Shown: in pieces, positions 9,779-20,117 of the stretch
How the letters are laid out: each line of letters starts with the position of its first letter
Numbering within the stretch: the stretch's first letter is position 1
Source: PZPK01 sp965230795
GTDB lineage: Bacteria > Pseudomonadota > Gammaproteobacteria > Pseudomonadales > Oleiphilaceae
DNA: 64,000 bases
NCBI GenBank assembly: GCA_965230795.1
Contig: OZ246020.1
Location: 1,860,001-1,924,000, forward strand
Direction of reading: 5' to 3'
The notes under the pieces: generated by a model
Seen by the model: the letters and a program-made list of their open reading frames with translations, nothing else
Database searches by the model: none
Told to the model about the DNA's origin: nothing
Translations under genes and position numbers: made by a program

Positions 9779-11719
9779 ATGAGTTACCAAGTCCTGGCCC
9801 GCAAATGGCGCCCCCAAAATTTCAAGCAAATGGTTGGTCAGGAGCACGTGTTGCAAGCACTGATACACGCTTTGGAAAGCGGTCGCTTGCACCATGCTTA
9901 TCTGTTCACCGGCACCCGGGGTGTCGGTAAAACCACCATAGGGCGAATTCTTGCCAAATGTCTGAGTTGCCATACAGGAATTACTGCCGAGCCCTGTGGC
10001 GAGTGTGGTGCCTGTCGTGCGATCACCGAAGGTCGCTACGTCGACCTGATCGAGATCGATGCTGCGTCACGAACCAAGGTCGAGGATATGCGTGAGCTGC
10101 TGGATAATGTCCAGTACGCCCCGACAGAAGGCAAATATAAGATTTACCTCATTGATGAGGTCCACATGCTGTCCCAATCGAGTTTTAACGCGCTGCTGAA
10201 AACTCTTGAAGAGCCACCCGAGCATGTGAAGTTTCTGTTCGCGACCACTGATCCGCAAAAACTGCCAGTAACGATCTTGTCTCGCTGCCTGCAGTTCAAC
10301 CTGAAAAACATGTCCCCGGAACGAATTGTTGAGCACTTGAAGCATATCCTGGCCGAAGAGGCGGTTGTTTTTGAGGAGCCGGCACTTTGGGCGCTGGCCC
10401 GAGCGGCTGATGGCAGTATGCGTGATGCACTCAGTCTGACAGATCAGGCGATTGCCTATGGTAACCATAGCCTGAGTGAGCAGGGTGTCAGCTCGATGTT
10501 GGGCACCATTGATCAGAAACGTATTTATAGGATTCTTGATGCGCTGGTTTCCGGGAATGCGAGCCGGGTTCTAGAAGAAGTGAAGGCGCTTGCAGAGTTC
10601 TCTCCCGATTACGCCTCGGTATTGGCGAACCTCTCATCCATATTGCATCGTGTAGCCATTGAGCAGGCAGTGCCGGGAGCAACGGACAATGCCATGGGAG
10701 ACCGGGACAACGTCATTTCTCTGGCTAAGGCCTTGTCGGCTGAAGATCTTCAATTGTTCTATCAGATTTCGCTGGTGAGTCGGCAGGACCTGGCGATTAC
10801 GCCAGATCCCCGAGCCGGCCTCGAAATGGCACTGTTGCGCATGATGGCGTTTCAACTTGAGCCTGCGGCAGGAGATAAATTACAGGAATTGAGCGCCGAT
10901 GACGGTTCGACACCCGAGGCGGGTGCAGATAACAGAATAGTGCAGGCGGCAGATGCTGAAGCGATTGAGGCAGACCAGTCGACAGACAGTCGCCCTGTGG
11001 ATTCCGGGCCGGGTGAAGAAGACGCGTCAGCTTCTGTTAGCGCAGCAGCTAATTCGGGTCAGTCAGTTGATGCTCTCTCTGATTCTCCATCCGATTTGCC
11101 TCCGGTTGAAGCCTATGCTGAAACCATCGCGGAAGCGCAAGATTCAGATGACGATTCGGAAGCCGTTTTTGCCTCACAGGAGGCCAAAAAAAAAACACTT
11201 ATAGCTGAGGAGTCTGAAGTTCCCCATGTGGCACCCCCTTCTGAGCGTGAACTGACAGGCTCGGTTTCTGCCGCAACTGAAACACCAGGGGGCGCTGATA
11301 TTGAAAAGACTGAGAATGCTCCCGATCCTGGTCAGGACGAGTGGCCCAAAATAGCCTCCCAAATGCCGGTTTCAGGTATGACGCAAAATCTGCTTTTAAA
11401 CATGGCCTTCAGTCAAATCGGGGATAAGATTTGTCTGAATGTAGAGCCTGGACACTATCGTCTCCTGAATGCGAACCATGAATCCAGGATACGTGAGGCG
11501 ATCGAGACCCGATTCGGATCGGGTGTGACGTTGAGCTTTGTCGAAGGCTTGGAACAGGGCCAAGAGACCCCCATGATGTGGAGAGCGCGCAAGCGAGAGC
11601 AAATGTTAGATGATGCCAGACTCTCTCTGAAGAATGATCCCAACGTTCTCCAGATTCTGGAGGTTTTCGATGCCATATTGGTAGAAGACAGTATCCAGGC
11701 TTTGGGGGAATTACACTAG
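9779..11719 (+). CDS. dnaX: DNA polymerase III subunits gamma and tau
   Basis: Clamp-loader ATPase of the replicative polymerase; tau also links the polymerase cores to the helicase. The start chosen is the ATG giving MSYQVLARKWRP, the conserved DnaX N-terminus; a longer frame from 9716 adds 21 unconserved residues. The product is 646 residues (E. coli 643). Features: Walker A GTRGVGKT (45-52), a four-cysteine zinc module (CLSCHTG...CGECGAC), the DEVH box, and the SRC arginine finger (ILSRC). Residues about 365-545 are a low-complexity acidic linker, then comes a C-terminal tau domain. Codons 470-473 form a ten-A slippage site (separate entry). The gene is followed closely by ybaB and recR, the usual bacterial order. 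Confidence 0.97.
   Translation: MSYQVLARKWRPQNFKQMVGQEHVLQALIHALESGRLHHAYLFTGTRGVGKTTIGRILAKCLSCHTGITAEPCGECGACRAITEGRYVDLIEIDAASRTKVEDMRELLDNVQYAPTEGKYKIYLIDEVHMLSQSSFNALLKTLEEPPEHVKFLFATTDPQKLPVTILSRCLQFNLKNMSPERIVEHLKHILAEEAVVFEEPALWALARAADGSMRDALSLTDQAIAYGNHSLSEQGVSSMLGTIDQKRIYRILDALVSGNASRVLEEVKALAEFSPDYASVLANLSSILHRVAIEQAVPGATDNAMGDRDNVISLAKALSAEDLQLFYQISLVSRQDLAITPDPRAGLEMALLRMMAFQLEPAAGDKLQELSADDGSTPEAGADNRIVQAADAEAIEADQSTDSRPVDSGPGEEDASASVSAAANSGQSVDALSDSPSDLPPVEAYAETIAEAQDSDDDSEAVFASQEAKKKTLIAEESEVPHVAPPSERELTGSVSAATETPGGADIEKTENAPDPGQDEWPKIASQMPVSGMTQNLLLNMAFSQIGDKICLNVEPGHYRLLNANHESRIREAIETRFGSGVTLSFVEGLEQGQETPMMWRARKREQMLDDARLSLKNDPNVLQILEVFDAILVEDSIQALGELH
11178..11208 (+). promoter_or_regulatory. 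Candidate slippage/frameshift site producing DnaX gamma
   Basis: AGGAGG (11178-11183) is followed after two bases by ten consecutive A residues (11186-11195) read in frame 0 as AAA AAA AAA ACA. Moving to the -1 frame reaches TGA at 11206-11208. Moving to the +1 frame reaches TAG at 11202-11204. Either shift would give a protein of about 475 residues that ends in the linker, close to the relative size of E. coli gamma. E. coli dnaX uses a Shine-Dalgarno-stimulated -1 shift; Thermus dnaX uses transcriptional slippage on a long A run. This site has features of both. Confidence 0.7.
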
Positions 11720-11731
11720 GAGTAATCGAAT

Positions 11732-12058
11732 ATGATTGGTGGAAACATGGGCGACCTGATGAAGCAAGCCCAGAAAATGCAGGAACAGTTGCAAAAGCAG
11801 CAAGAACAAATGGCAAATGCCGAAGTCATCGGTGAGTCGGGGGCCGGCATGGTCAAAGTGACGATGAATGGACGTCATGATGTTAAAAAGGTAGATCTCG
11901 ATCCTTCGTTACTGTCTGAGGATAAAGAGTTGCTGGAAGATTTGCTGGCCGCAGCGGTGAATGATGCCGTCCGCAAAATAGAAGATAAAAACAAAGAAGC
12001 CATGTCGGGTCTTGCTTCGGGAATGGGAATGCCTCCCGGTTTTAAAATGCCTTTCTGA
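11732..12058 (+). CDS. ybaB: YbaB/EbfC nucleoid-associated protein
   Basis: A 108-residue small DNA-binding protein (E. coli YbaB 109). It has the conserved N-terminus (MGDLMKQAQKMQEQLQKQQE), which forms the long dimerisation helix, and the G-x-V-x-V-x-x-NG strand pattern around residues 36-50. The C-terminus is a Gly/Met-rich tail. AGGAG lies ahead of the ATG. It sits between dnaX and recR, as in most bacteria, and is probably co-transcribed with both. Confidence 0.95.
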   Translation: MIGGNMGDLMKQAQKMQEQLQKQQEQMANAEVIGESGAGMVKVTMNGRHDVKKVDLDPSLLSEDKELLEDLLAAAVNDAVRKIEDKNKEAMSGLASGMGMPPGFKMPF

Positions 12059-12116
12059 AGTGCCGTCTAATGCATGGTTCTGTTTTATCCGACATTAAAG
12101 AAGTAGTGATGAGTTT

Positions 12117-12722
12117 ATGAGTTTTGGTCCCGTCATAGATGAATTGATTGACGCATTTCGAGTTCTGCCTGGAGTGGGTCAAAAAAGCGCCCAGCGTATG
12201 ACTATGTCGCTGCTCGAATCGAAGCGTCATGGTGCCGAGCGCTTGGCAAATGCTCTTAAGATGGCCGTCGAGCGCATTGGACGGTGTCGTTCCTGTCAAA
12301 ACTTTTCTGAAACTGAAGTTTGCGCAATTTGTGAGGACAAACGCCGGGACGGTGCTTTGCTGTGCGTGGTTGAGTCGCCCTCTGACCTGCTTGCAATCGA
12401 ACAAACCCATCAGTATCACGGCTACTATTTTGTCCTCAATGGCAGTATCTCGCCCATTGATGGGCGTGGTCCCGACGAAATCGGGATTCCCCTATTGCTG
12501 CAGCGCCTCGAACAGGGGCAGGTAAACGAAGTGATACTGGCAACAAATCCCACCATCGAGGGAGAAGCCACGGCGCATTATATAGCGGATATTCTCAAGC
12601 AGCGTGCGATTCTGGTTACGCGGCTGGCGCATGGTATTCCTTTGGGCGGCGAGCTTGGATTTGTTGATGGTGGCACTCTCAGTCATGCGTTTTCAGGACG
12701 CTCACCGGTGCGTAATGACTGA
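12117..12722 (+). CDS. recR: Recombination mediator RecR
   Basis: RecFOR-pathway protein that helps load RecA at gaps. At 201 residues it equals the E. coli length. It shows an N-terminal helix-hairpin-helix (VLPGVGQKSAQRM), a C4 zinc module (CRSCQNFSETEVCAIC), a Toprim domain containing VVESPSDL and a C-terminal Walker-B-like region ending near GGELGFVDGGTL. A tandem upstream ATG at 12108 is closed by an immediate stop, so 12117 is the start. The 3' end overlaps the rnd start by eight bases. Confidence 0.96.
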   Translation: MSFGPVIDELIDAFRVLPGVGQKSAQRMTMSLLESKRHGAERLANALKMAVERIGRCRSCQNFSETEVCAICEDKRRDGALLCVVESPSDLLAIEQTHQYHGYYFVLNGSISPIDGRGPDEIGIPLLLQRLEQGQVNEVILATNPTIEGEATAHYIADILKQRAILVTRLAHGIPLGGELGFVDGGTLSHAFSGRSPVRND

Positions 12723-13869
12723 AGCAGGAGACAAGGCTTTTTGCTGGATACGCTCGGAAGAGGCGCTTGCCGAGCGTGTTAATGTATGGCGCAATCTGGC
12801 CTTTGTTGCGATAGACACGGAGTTTGAGCGTCGCACCACGTTTCACGCCATCCCTGGATTGATACAGATTGCCGATCCGGAAATGGTGTATCTGATTGAC
12901 CCACTCGAGCTTTCAAATCTTAAAGGCTTGTCCGGTCTGCTGGCTGACGCCAGAGTCATTAAAGTGATGCATGCCATGGGAGAGGATGTTGGTTTGCTGC
13001 GGCATTGTTGTGGTGTCGCTCCGTCCAGCGTTTTTGATACCCAGTTGGCTGCCGCCATGCTTGATTACGGACCCTCACTTGGATATCAAGCTCTGGTGGA
13101 AGCCGTGTTGGGGTGCACGCTTGAAAAGGCCGAGACGAATTCGGATTGGTTAAAGCGTCCTCTGTCTGCATCGCAAATTGATTATGCAGTGAAAGATGCT
13201 GCGTATCTTGTCGAGCTCTACCATTCATTGAACCAACAGTTACTGGACAAGCAGCGTCTCGACGCCGTATTGGAAGAAGGCACTGCACTGGTCGATTCTA
13301 ATATGGCGCTCTGGAATCATCCTGAACAAGCCTATCTAAAACTTCGGGGGGCGTGGGACTTGCCGCGCCAGGCTCAGCAAAGGCTTCAGGCGCTGGTGAC
13401 CTGGAGAGATACGCTGGCCGCGGAGCAAGACAAACCCAAGCCCTGGATATTTCCCGATCAGTACCTGTTGCAGTTTGCTCAGCGTCCACCAAGAAGTATC
13501 GGCGAGCTGCACAGCGTTAAAGGGTTGAAGCCCAAGAGTATTCGGCTGTATGGCGAAGCCTTGCTAGACGTGCTTGCCAATTTTGAACCACATGACGATC
13601 CCGGATTTGAATGTGTCGAGCCGCCGGTAAAAGGGAAAGAGCTGATTGTCTTCAAACGGCTGAAGGAAATTGTTAAGTCAGTTGCCTCTGAGACCGGTAT
13701 TGCGCCTCAAGTATTAGGGTCCAGAAAAATGCTGGAAGCGTGGGTAATTCATCGATATAGGCATGGTGGTGAGGGCTTTGGTCCCGAATTTTCGAATTGG
13801 CGTGCCGAGTTGCTGAATGAGCGCTTTGAGAGGGCACTGGAAGAACCTGTGGAGTCGCTTGATGTCTGA
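12715..13869 (+). CDS. rnd: Ribonuclease D
   Basis: 3'-5' exoribonuclease that trims tRNA and other stable RNA. The start used is ATG 12715, overlapping the recR stop, giving 384 residues (E. coli 375); the open frame reaches back to 12604 inside recR, but that extension is unconserved. The DEDDy catalytic set is visible: D34 and E36 in AIDTEF, an Asp in MHAMGEDVGLL, and Asp plus Tyr in DYAVKDAAYLVELY. Two HRDC-like RNA-binding domains follow, one around WRDTLAAEQDKPKPWIF and one near the C-terminus. ycgL starts inside its last codons. Confidence 0.95.
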   Translation: MTEAGDKAFCWIRSEEALAERVNVWRNLAFVAIDTEFERRTTFHAIPGLIQIADPEMVYLIDPLELSNLKGLSGLLADARVIKVMHAMGEDVGLLRHCCGVAPSSVFDTQLAAAMLDYGPSLGYQALVEAVLGCTLEKAETNSDWLKRPLSASQIDYAVKDAAYLVELYHSLNQQLLDKQRLDAVLEEGTALVDSNMALWNHPEQAYLKLRGAWDLPRQAQQRLQALVTWRDTLAAEQDKPKPWIFPDQYLLQFAQRPPRSIGELHSVKGLKPKSIRLYGEALLDVLANFEPHDDPGFECVEPPVKGKELIVFKRLKEIVKSVASETGIAPQVLGSRKMLEAWVIHRYRHGGEGFGPEFSNWRAELLNERFERALEEPVESLDV

Positions 13870-14173
13870 TTACTTGTCTCAAAACAAACGCTTTTGTTCT
13901 GTATTTAAAAGCCCCAAACGTGCGGAGATGTATATCTATGTGGATCGATCTCAGGACTTGGAGCAATTACCGGAAGCTTTGTTAGCCGTTTTTGGAGAGC
14001 CATGTCATGTATTGGACATGGTACTGACGCCATCGAAAAAACTGGCGCGAGTAGAGGCCGATAAAGTACTGGCAGATATTGAAGAGAAAGGATTTTTCCT
14101 GCAAATGCCTCCAAGTTCTGATGTGGATGTGGAAAATAGGGTTCAACCACCGCGCGATACGCTCAATGGCTGA
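13862..14173 (+). CDS. ycgL: YcgL family protein
   Basis: A 103-residue protein of the YcgL family, whose small alpha/beta fold has no settled function. Recognisable pieces are FKSPKRAEMYIYVD near the N-terminus and the FGEPCHVLDMVLTPSKKLAR block. The start is the ATG at 13862, eight bases before the rnd stop. The rnd-ycgL-ycgN chain of short overlaps indicates one operon, and this linkage of ycgL to RNase D and ycgN is common in gammaproteobacteria. Confidence 0.9.
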   Translation: MSDYLSQNKRFCSVFKSPKRAEMYIYVDRSQDLEQLPEALLAVFGEPCHVLDMVLTPSKKLARVEADKVLADIEEKGFFLQMPPSSDVDVENRVQPPRDTLNG

Positions 14174-14633
14174 TCAGGAAGAAGGGTCACCAGCCGCCTT
14201 ACGCTTCTGGGAGCACAAGTCGCTGGAAGAAATGAGTCAGCGTGAATGGGAGTCCCTGTGTGATGGCTGTGGAAAGTGTTGCTTGCACAAGCTGGAAGAC
14301 GAAGACAGTGGCGAGTTGCTGTTTACGTCTGTGGCCTGTCGATATCTGGATGCGGAATCCTGTCGTTGCACTGTGTATGAGACGCGCAAGCAGCATGTTC
14401 CCGATTGCTTGACCCTTCGTCTGGAAGCGATGGAGCACTTGCGCTGGTTACCATCGACCTGTGCTTATCGGCTGCTGTATGAGGGAAAAGCGCTGCCAAC
14501 ATGGCACCCACTGGTCAGTGGATCGAAGGAGAGTGTTCATCGCAGCCACATTTCAGTTCGCAACAAGGTGGTCAGTGAAGCCGATGTTGCGGAAGATGAT
14601 CTGGACTTGTACGTGATCGATAATATGAATTGA
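14166..14633 (+). CDS. ycgN: YcgN family cysteine-cluster protein
   Basis: A 155-residue member of the UPF0260/YkgJ-type cysteine cluster proteins (E. coli YcgN about 153). The motif CDGCGKCC near residue 36, followed by further cysteines (CRYLDAESCRCTVYETR and PDC), is the expected metal or iron-sulfur ligand set. Molecular role is not established. The N-terminal FWEHKSLEEMSQREWESLC block is typical of the family. The start overlaps the ycgL stop by eight bases. Confidence 0.92.
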   Translation: MADQEEGSPAALRFWEHKSLEEMSQREWESLCDGCGKCCLHKLEDEDSGELLFTSVACRYLDAESCRCTVYETRKQHVPDCLTLRLEAMEHLRWLPSTCAYRLLYEGKALPTWHPLVSGSKESVHRSHISVRNKVVSEADVAEDDLDLYVIDNMN

Positions 14634-14659
14634 GAATTCAACAGCTTGAGGGCTAGTTC

Positions 14660-15001
14660 TTGGAAATAACGACCTATATTTGGGCCTGGGTTTTTTATCT
14701 TTTGTCAGCAACGGGCTTGATCATGATTTTTTGGCGGATCACGAGAGGAGTGCGCTGGCGTAGAACACGTCGAACCTCGCGCGCATTGGTTGCTGTGTTA
14801 TTGCTGACACCGATCAACATTGTGGAAGGTGAGTCCTGGCTGGCACCTGCCTATCTTGTCGGAGCCTATGATTGGGTCCTGGGGCAAAACGAACGGGCCC
14901 TGGAAGCCGGAATGTATCTGGCCTGGGCTTTCGCAATTTTGATTACTGTCATTCTGCTGGAGTCGGTTCTGCGTCGTCTGCTGGGGATGGAGCGGGAATG
15001 A
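14660..15001 (+). CDS. Small inner-membrane protein with about three helices
   Basis: A 113-residue hydrophobic protein starting at TTG, with GAGGG seven bases before it. Membrane segments are predicted at about 8-25, 42-53/62-68 and 84-102, with a basic Arg-rich cytoplasmic loop (ITRGVRWRRTRRTSR) after the first. I do not recognise a family. It lies 26 bases after ycgN and overlaps the next gene by ATGA, so it belongs to the same transcription unit. Confidence 0.7.
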   Translation: MEITTYIWAWVFYLLSATGLIMIFWRITRGVRWRRTRRTSRALVAVLLLTPINIVEGESWLAPAYLVGAYDWVLGQNERALEAGMYLAWAFAILITVILLESVLRRLLGMERE

Positions 15002-15231
15002 GTGCTGTGAATGACAGGCTGGTGCCGGGAATTTATCAACATTACAAAGGTCCGCTTTATCGGGTGATCGATTGTGTTCGTCACAGTGAGTCTGAGGAAG
15101 AGCTGGTTCTTTACCGGGCGCTCTACGGAGAGTTTGAGCTGTGGGTGCGGCCCTTGAGTATGTTCAGTGAAACTGTCCAGGTTGAAGGCAAATCAGTGCC
15201 TCGATTCAAACTGCTGGATCTGCCTGTCTAG
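14998..15231 (+). CDS. DUF1653 family small protein
   Basis: A 77-residue protein with the DUF1653 pattern: PGIYQHYKGPLYRVIDCVRH, then LVLYRALYGEFELWVRPLSMF and a C-terminal PRFKLL. The family is a small beta-rich fold of unknown function, possibly ligand-binding. The ATG overlaps the stop of the preceding membrane protein gene, indicating translational coupling. It is the last gene of the run that began with dnaX or recR. Confidence 0.88.
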   Translation: MSAVNDRLVPGIYQHYKGPLYRVIDCVRHSESEEELVLYRALYGEFELWVRPLSMFSETVQVEGKSVPRFKLLDLPV

Positions 15232-15305
15232 ATCCATAATTATAAAATTTTCAAACAAAACAATAAGTAATAGAGATTATCTCATAACCCTCTTTCAAAA
15301 CCTCG

Positions 15306-15333
15306 TTGTTGTTATTGTAAAACCTGCTATAAA
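15306..15333 (+). promoter_or_regulatory. Probable sigma-70 promoter of the VWA gene
   Basis: TTGTTG at 15306-15311 and TATAAA at 15328-15333 with a 16-base spacer, in an AT-rich stretch about 70 bases before the chosen start codon. The region 15232-15305 holds no other recognisable element. Confidence 0.5.
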
Positions 15334-15400
15334 TTAAGTAGCCTCCGCTAAATTCGTCCTGATGGAGGCCAGCAATCAGTATGGGATTACAGAGGAAACG

Positions 15401-17773
<2,373 letters not shown>

Positions 17774-17785
17774 CCGGATTAATCG

Positions 17786-17807
17786 TTCCCGGAATGGATG
17801 CCGGGAA
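17786..17807 (+). terminator. Hairpin after the VWA gene, weak terminator candidate
   Basis: TTCCCGG (17786-17792) pairs perfectly with CCGGGAA (17801-17807) across an eight-base loop, 12 bases after the stop codon. There is no T-run after it, so it may stabilise the 3' end or be a Rho-assisted stop rather than an intrinsic terminator. Confidence 0.35.
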
Positions 17808-17844
17808 ATGACGAAAAAGGTGAACTTGCGCTCAAAATAAGTGC

Positions 17845-17873
17845 TTGCATCACCAAATGTCACTCCCTATAAT
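17845..17873 (+). promoter_or_regulatory. Sigma-70 promoter for the tRNA-Gly transcript
   Basis: TTGCAT, a 17-base spacer, then a consensus TATAAT (17868-17873). The discriminator ACGCCCTC is GC-rich, as in stringently controlled stable-RNA promoters. It lies about 108 bases before the mature tRNA, implying a leader to be removed by RNase P. Confidence 0.7.
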
Positions 17874-17980
17874 ACGCCCTCTTTCGCAGCAATGCTCGGT
17901 AGATAGCTCTCTTACTCATTGAGTTTATTAGCTTTTTGCTAGCATACTGTAATGGCCGTATTAGATGGCGGCATCCTTAA

Positions 17981-18056
17981 GCGGGAATAGCTCAGTTGGT
18001 AGAGCACAACCTTGCCAAGGTTGGGGTCGCGAGTTCGAATCTCGTTTCCCGCTCCA
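17981..18056 (+). tRNA. tRNA-Gly, anticodon GCC
   Basis: 76 bases including the encoded CCA. The acceptor stem GCGGGAA pairs with TTTCCCGC with a discriminator before CCA. The D arm is AGCTCAGTTGGTAGAGC, the anticodon stem-loop is CCTTGCCAAGG with GCC at 18014-18016, and the T arm contains GTTCGAATC. It reads GGC and GGU codons. The adjacent decayed copy (18095-18223) suggests the locus once held at least two tRNA-Gly genes. Confidence 0.97.
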
Positions 18057-18094
18057 AATTTTCCTTATATCCTCTCAAGATTATTTCAGCAATA

Positions 18095-18223
18095 AGCACA
18101 ACCTTGCCAAGGTTGGGGTCGCGTGTTCGAGCCGAGCAGCTTTGCTGTGAGACAAGGTCAGCGGAACGACGACGGCCCGAAGGGTGAGGACAGTGTTCGA
18201 ATAATCTCGTTTCCCGCTCCAAA
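18095..18223 (+). pseudogene. Decayed tRNA-Gly copy interrupted by a 62-base insertion
   Basis: Bases 18095-18130 repeat the tRNA-Gly sequence from the end of the D arm through the anticodon arm into the T loop, with one change (GCGAG to GCGTG). The remaining T arm and acceptor strand reappear at 18194-18223, with three extra bases (AAT). Between them lie 62 foreign bases (18131-18192) bracketed by the direct repeat GTGTTCGA (18123-18130 and 18193-18200). The 5' half of the tRNA is missing, so no cloverleaf can form. The insert contains a short hairpin (CAGC-TTT-GCTG). This is either a remnant of a tandem tRNA-Gly array or a target of a very small insertion. Confidence 0.8.
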
Positions 18224-18336
18224 TCTTCTTCTCTTTCGTATTTCTCCCCGTAACCTACTTGATCTGGTCTACACTATCATCTAGAAGATACGTAAATTGT
18301 GTGCGACACAGAGTAAAGCCTGTGGTGGAGGAAGTA

Positions 18337-19269
18337 ATGGCTGGTGTTTTAGCCTCTGTTGACCAGAGAACCAAGCTTGTCGGTGAAAACCGCCTTGAAA
18401 TACTCATGTTTCATCTTGGTGGCCGACAAACCTTCGCTATTAATGTGTTCAAAGTGCAGGAAGTTCTGCAGCTTCCGAATCTGACCGCGATGCCAAAACG
18501 CCACTATTGTGTTGTAGGTGTTACCGCTATTCGCGGACAAACTGTTCCGGTAATCAATTTAAGCCAGGCGATTGGCCTGCCTCCGTTGCAGGTGAATCAA
18601 CAGTCCACCATCATCGTGACCGAATACAATCGTACGGTTCAGGCATTTCTGGTCAGCGGCGTCGAACGCATCGTCAATATGAACTGGGAGGAAATCGAGC
18701 CTCCGCCAAGAACTGCCGGAAGAAGCCACTATCTGACTGCCATTACCCGCTACAACAACGAAATTGTCGAAGTAATTGATGTCGAAAAGGTCTTGTCCGA
18801 GATAACTCCCTATCACACGGATGTTTCCAGTGATGTGTTGGACGAGGACTTAATGGCCAGTGTTTCCGACAAATTTGTGCTCGTGGTGGATGACTCGCCG
18901 GTTGCTATTGCTCAGGCAGTGGGGACGGTTTCAAAGCTTGGTTTACAAACCAAGACGGCAGCAAACGGTCTTCAGGCCTTGAAAATTCTGAAGCACTGGG
19001 CCGAACGTGAACCGGACACCTTGTCGAGCTGTCTGATGGTCCTCACGGATGCAGAAATGCCCGAGATGGATGGCTACAGGTTAACAACTGAAATTCGACA
19101 CGATGCACGATTACGAAACCTGCATGTCGTCATGCATACTTCCTTGAGCGGCAGTTTTAACCAGGCAATGGTTCAAAAAGTCGGGTGCGACGGCTTCTTG
19201 TCCAAGTTCCAACCCGACGAGCTGGCCCAGGTTGTTCAGGAAAAAGTCAGAAAAGATGCAGAGGCTTAA
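18337..19269 (+). CDS. cheV: CheV-type chemotaxis coupling protein (CheW domain plus receiver)
   Basis: Couples chemoreceptors to the CheA kinase, with a phosphorylatable receiver that tunes adaptation. The start is ATG 18337, with GGAGGAAG just before it; the open frame runs back to 18259. The 310-residue product has an N-terminal CheW domain (about 15-160; GVTAIRGQTVPVINL) and a C-terminal receiver (about 180-305) with the acidic pair D185/D186, phospho-acceptor D238, T268 and K290, all intact. No kinase or receptor gene is near. A protein with a CheZ-like motif lies 0.8 kb downstream on the other strand. Confidence 0.92.
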   Translation: MAGVLASVDQRTKLVGENRLEILMFHLGGRQTFAINVFKVQEVLQLPNLTAMPKRHYCVVGVTAIRGQTVPVINLSQAIGLPPLQVNQQSTIIVTEYNRTVQAFLVSGVERIVNMNWEEIEPPPRTAGRSHYLTAITRYNNEIVEVIDVEKVLSEITPYHTDVSSDVLDEDLMASVSDKFVLVVDDSPVAIAQAVGTVSKLGLQTKTAANGLQALKILKHWAEREPDTLSSCLMVLTDAEMPEMDGYRLTTEIRHDARLRNLHVVMHTSLSGSFNQAMVQKVGCDGFLSKFQPDELAQVVQEKVRKDAEA

Positions 19270-19328
19270 ACTTCCTGTTCTAACATCGCACTTCAAATTC
19301 GTCTTTCCAATTTTCTTGTAGGTCCTCT

Positions 19329-20117
19329 ATGCGAGTCGCTGCGCTCTATCGCTATCCTGTTAAATCTTTCGACTGCGTTCCTTTGCAGACAATGCAGGTG
19401 GATGCATTTGGTCCGGTCTGGGATAGGCGTTTTATGCTGGTTGACGAAGACAATCGTTTTATTACCCAGCGCAAGTATCCAACATTGAGATTCCTGAAAG
19501 CGGACATTGAGGGAGATGAACTGCGTTTGGCAGGAAAGGCGCTGAAAACAGCTTTCATTCCTCTCGGGTCCTTTTCCGAGTCGTGCACTGTCCAGGTTTG
19601 GGGTGATGAGGTAGACGCCTTGGTTTCTTCAGATCATCAGATGAATCTGGCGCTGTCGTCTTATGTTGGCTTCCCGGTCCGGCTGGTTTACATGCCCTCG
19701 AGCAGCTTTCGTCAGGTGGATCTGACCTTCAGCCAGCCAGGAGAGGGAGTTGGGTTTGCGGACGGATTTCCGTTTTTGTTAACCAATACGGCGTCGCTTG
19801 CGGACTTGAATGGAAGACTGGAGTCGGAGATTTCCATGCTTCGCTTCCGTCCGAATATTGTTATTGATGGAGCCCTGCCTTATCAGGAGGATACGTGGCG
19901 GCGTATTCGCATTGGTGAGATCACCTTTGTTGTCTCAAAACCCTGCAGTCGTTGTGCGATGACCACGATTGATGACAGAGGCCAATTTGGTAAGGAGCCT
20001 CTAAAGACACTGGCGACCTATCGACGCAACGAGTATGGCGTATGTTTTGGACAAAATCTTGTCCATGAGGGGCAGGGTGAAATTGCGGTCGGAGATGAAG
20101 TGGAAGTGATTGTCTAG
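19329..20117 (+). CDS. MOSC domain protein (YcbX-like)
   Basis: A 262-residue protein with an N-terminal MOSC beta-barrel domain (LYRYPVKSFDCVPLQ...DRRFMLVDEDNRFITQR) and a C-terminal MOSC domain (RFRPNIVIDGALPYQED). The conserved cysteine in KPCSRC at C206 matches the residue thought to engage sulfur or the molybdenum cofactor. E. coli YcbX is longer because of a C-terminal ferredoxin domain, which is absent here. By family, it probably acts in detoxifying N-hydroxylated compounds or in cofactor sulfur transfer. Its stop codon shares the CTAG palindrome with the convergent gene. Confidence 0.9.
   Translation: MRVAALYRYPVKSFDCVPLQTMQVDAFGPVWDRRFMLVDEDNRFITQRKYPTLRFLKADIEGDELRLAGKALKTAFIPLGSFSESCTVQVWGDEVDALVSSDHQMNLALSSYVGFPVRLVYMPSSSFRQVDLTFSQPGEGVGFADGFPFLLTNTASLADLNGRLESEISMLRFRPNIVIDGALPYQEDTWRRIRIGEITFVVSKPCSRCAMTTIDDRGQFGKEPLKTLATYRRNEYGVCFGQNLVHEGQGEIAVGDEVEVIV

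Noticed and set aside
12604..12714. Extended N-terminus of RNase D
   Set aside because: The extension lies wholly inside recR in another frame and is not RNase D-like; the ATG at 12715 gives the normal length.
17981..18223. tRNA-Gly and its partial copy as attachment sites of an integrated island
   Set aside because: The two copies are only about 40 bases apart and no integrase or mobile cargo lies between or near them; a decayed tandem tRNA fits better.
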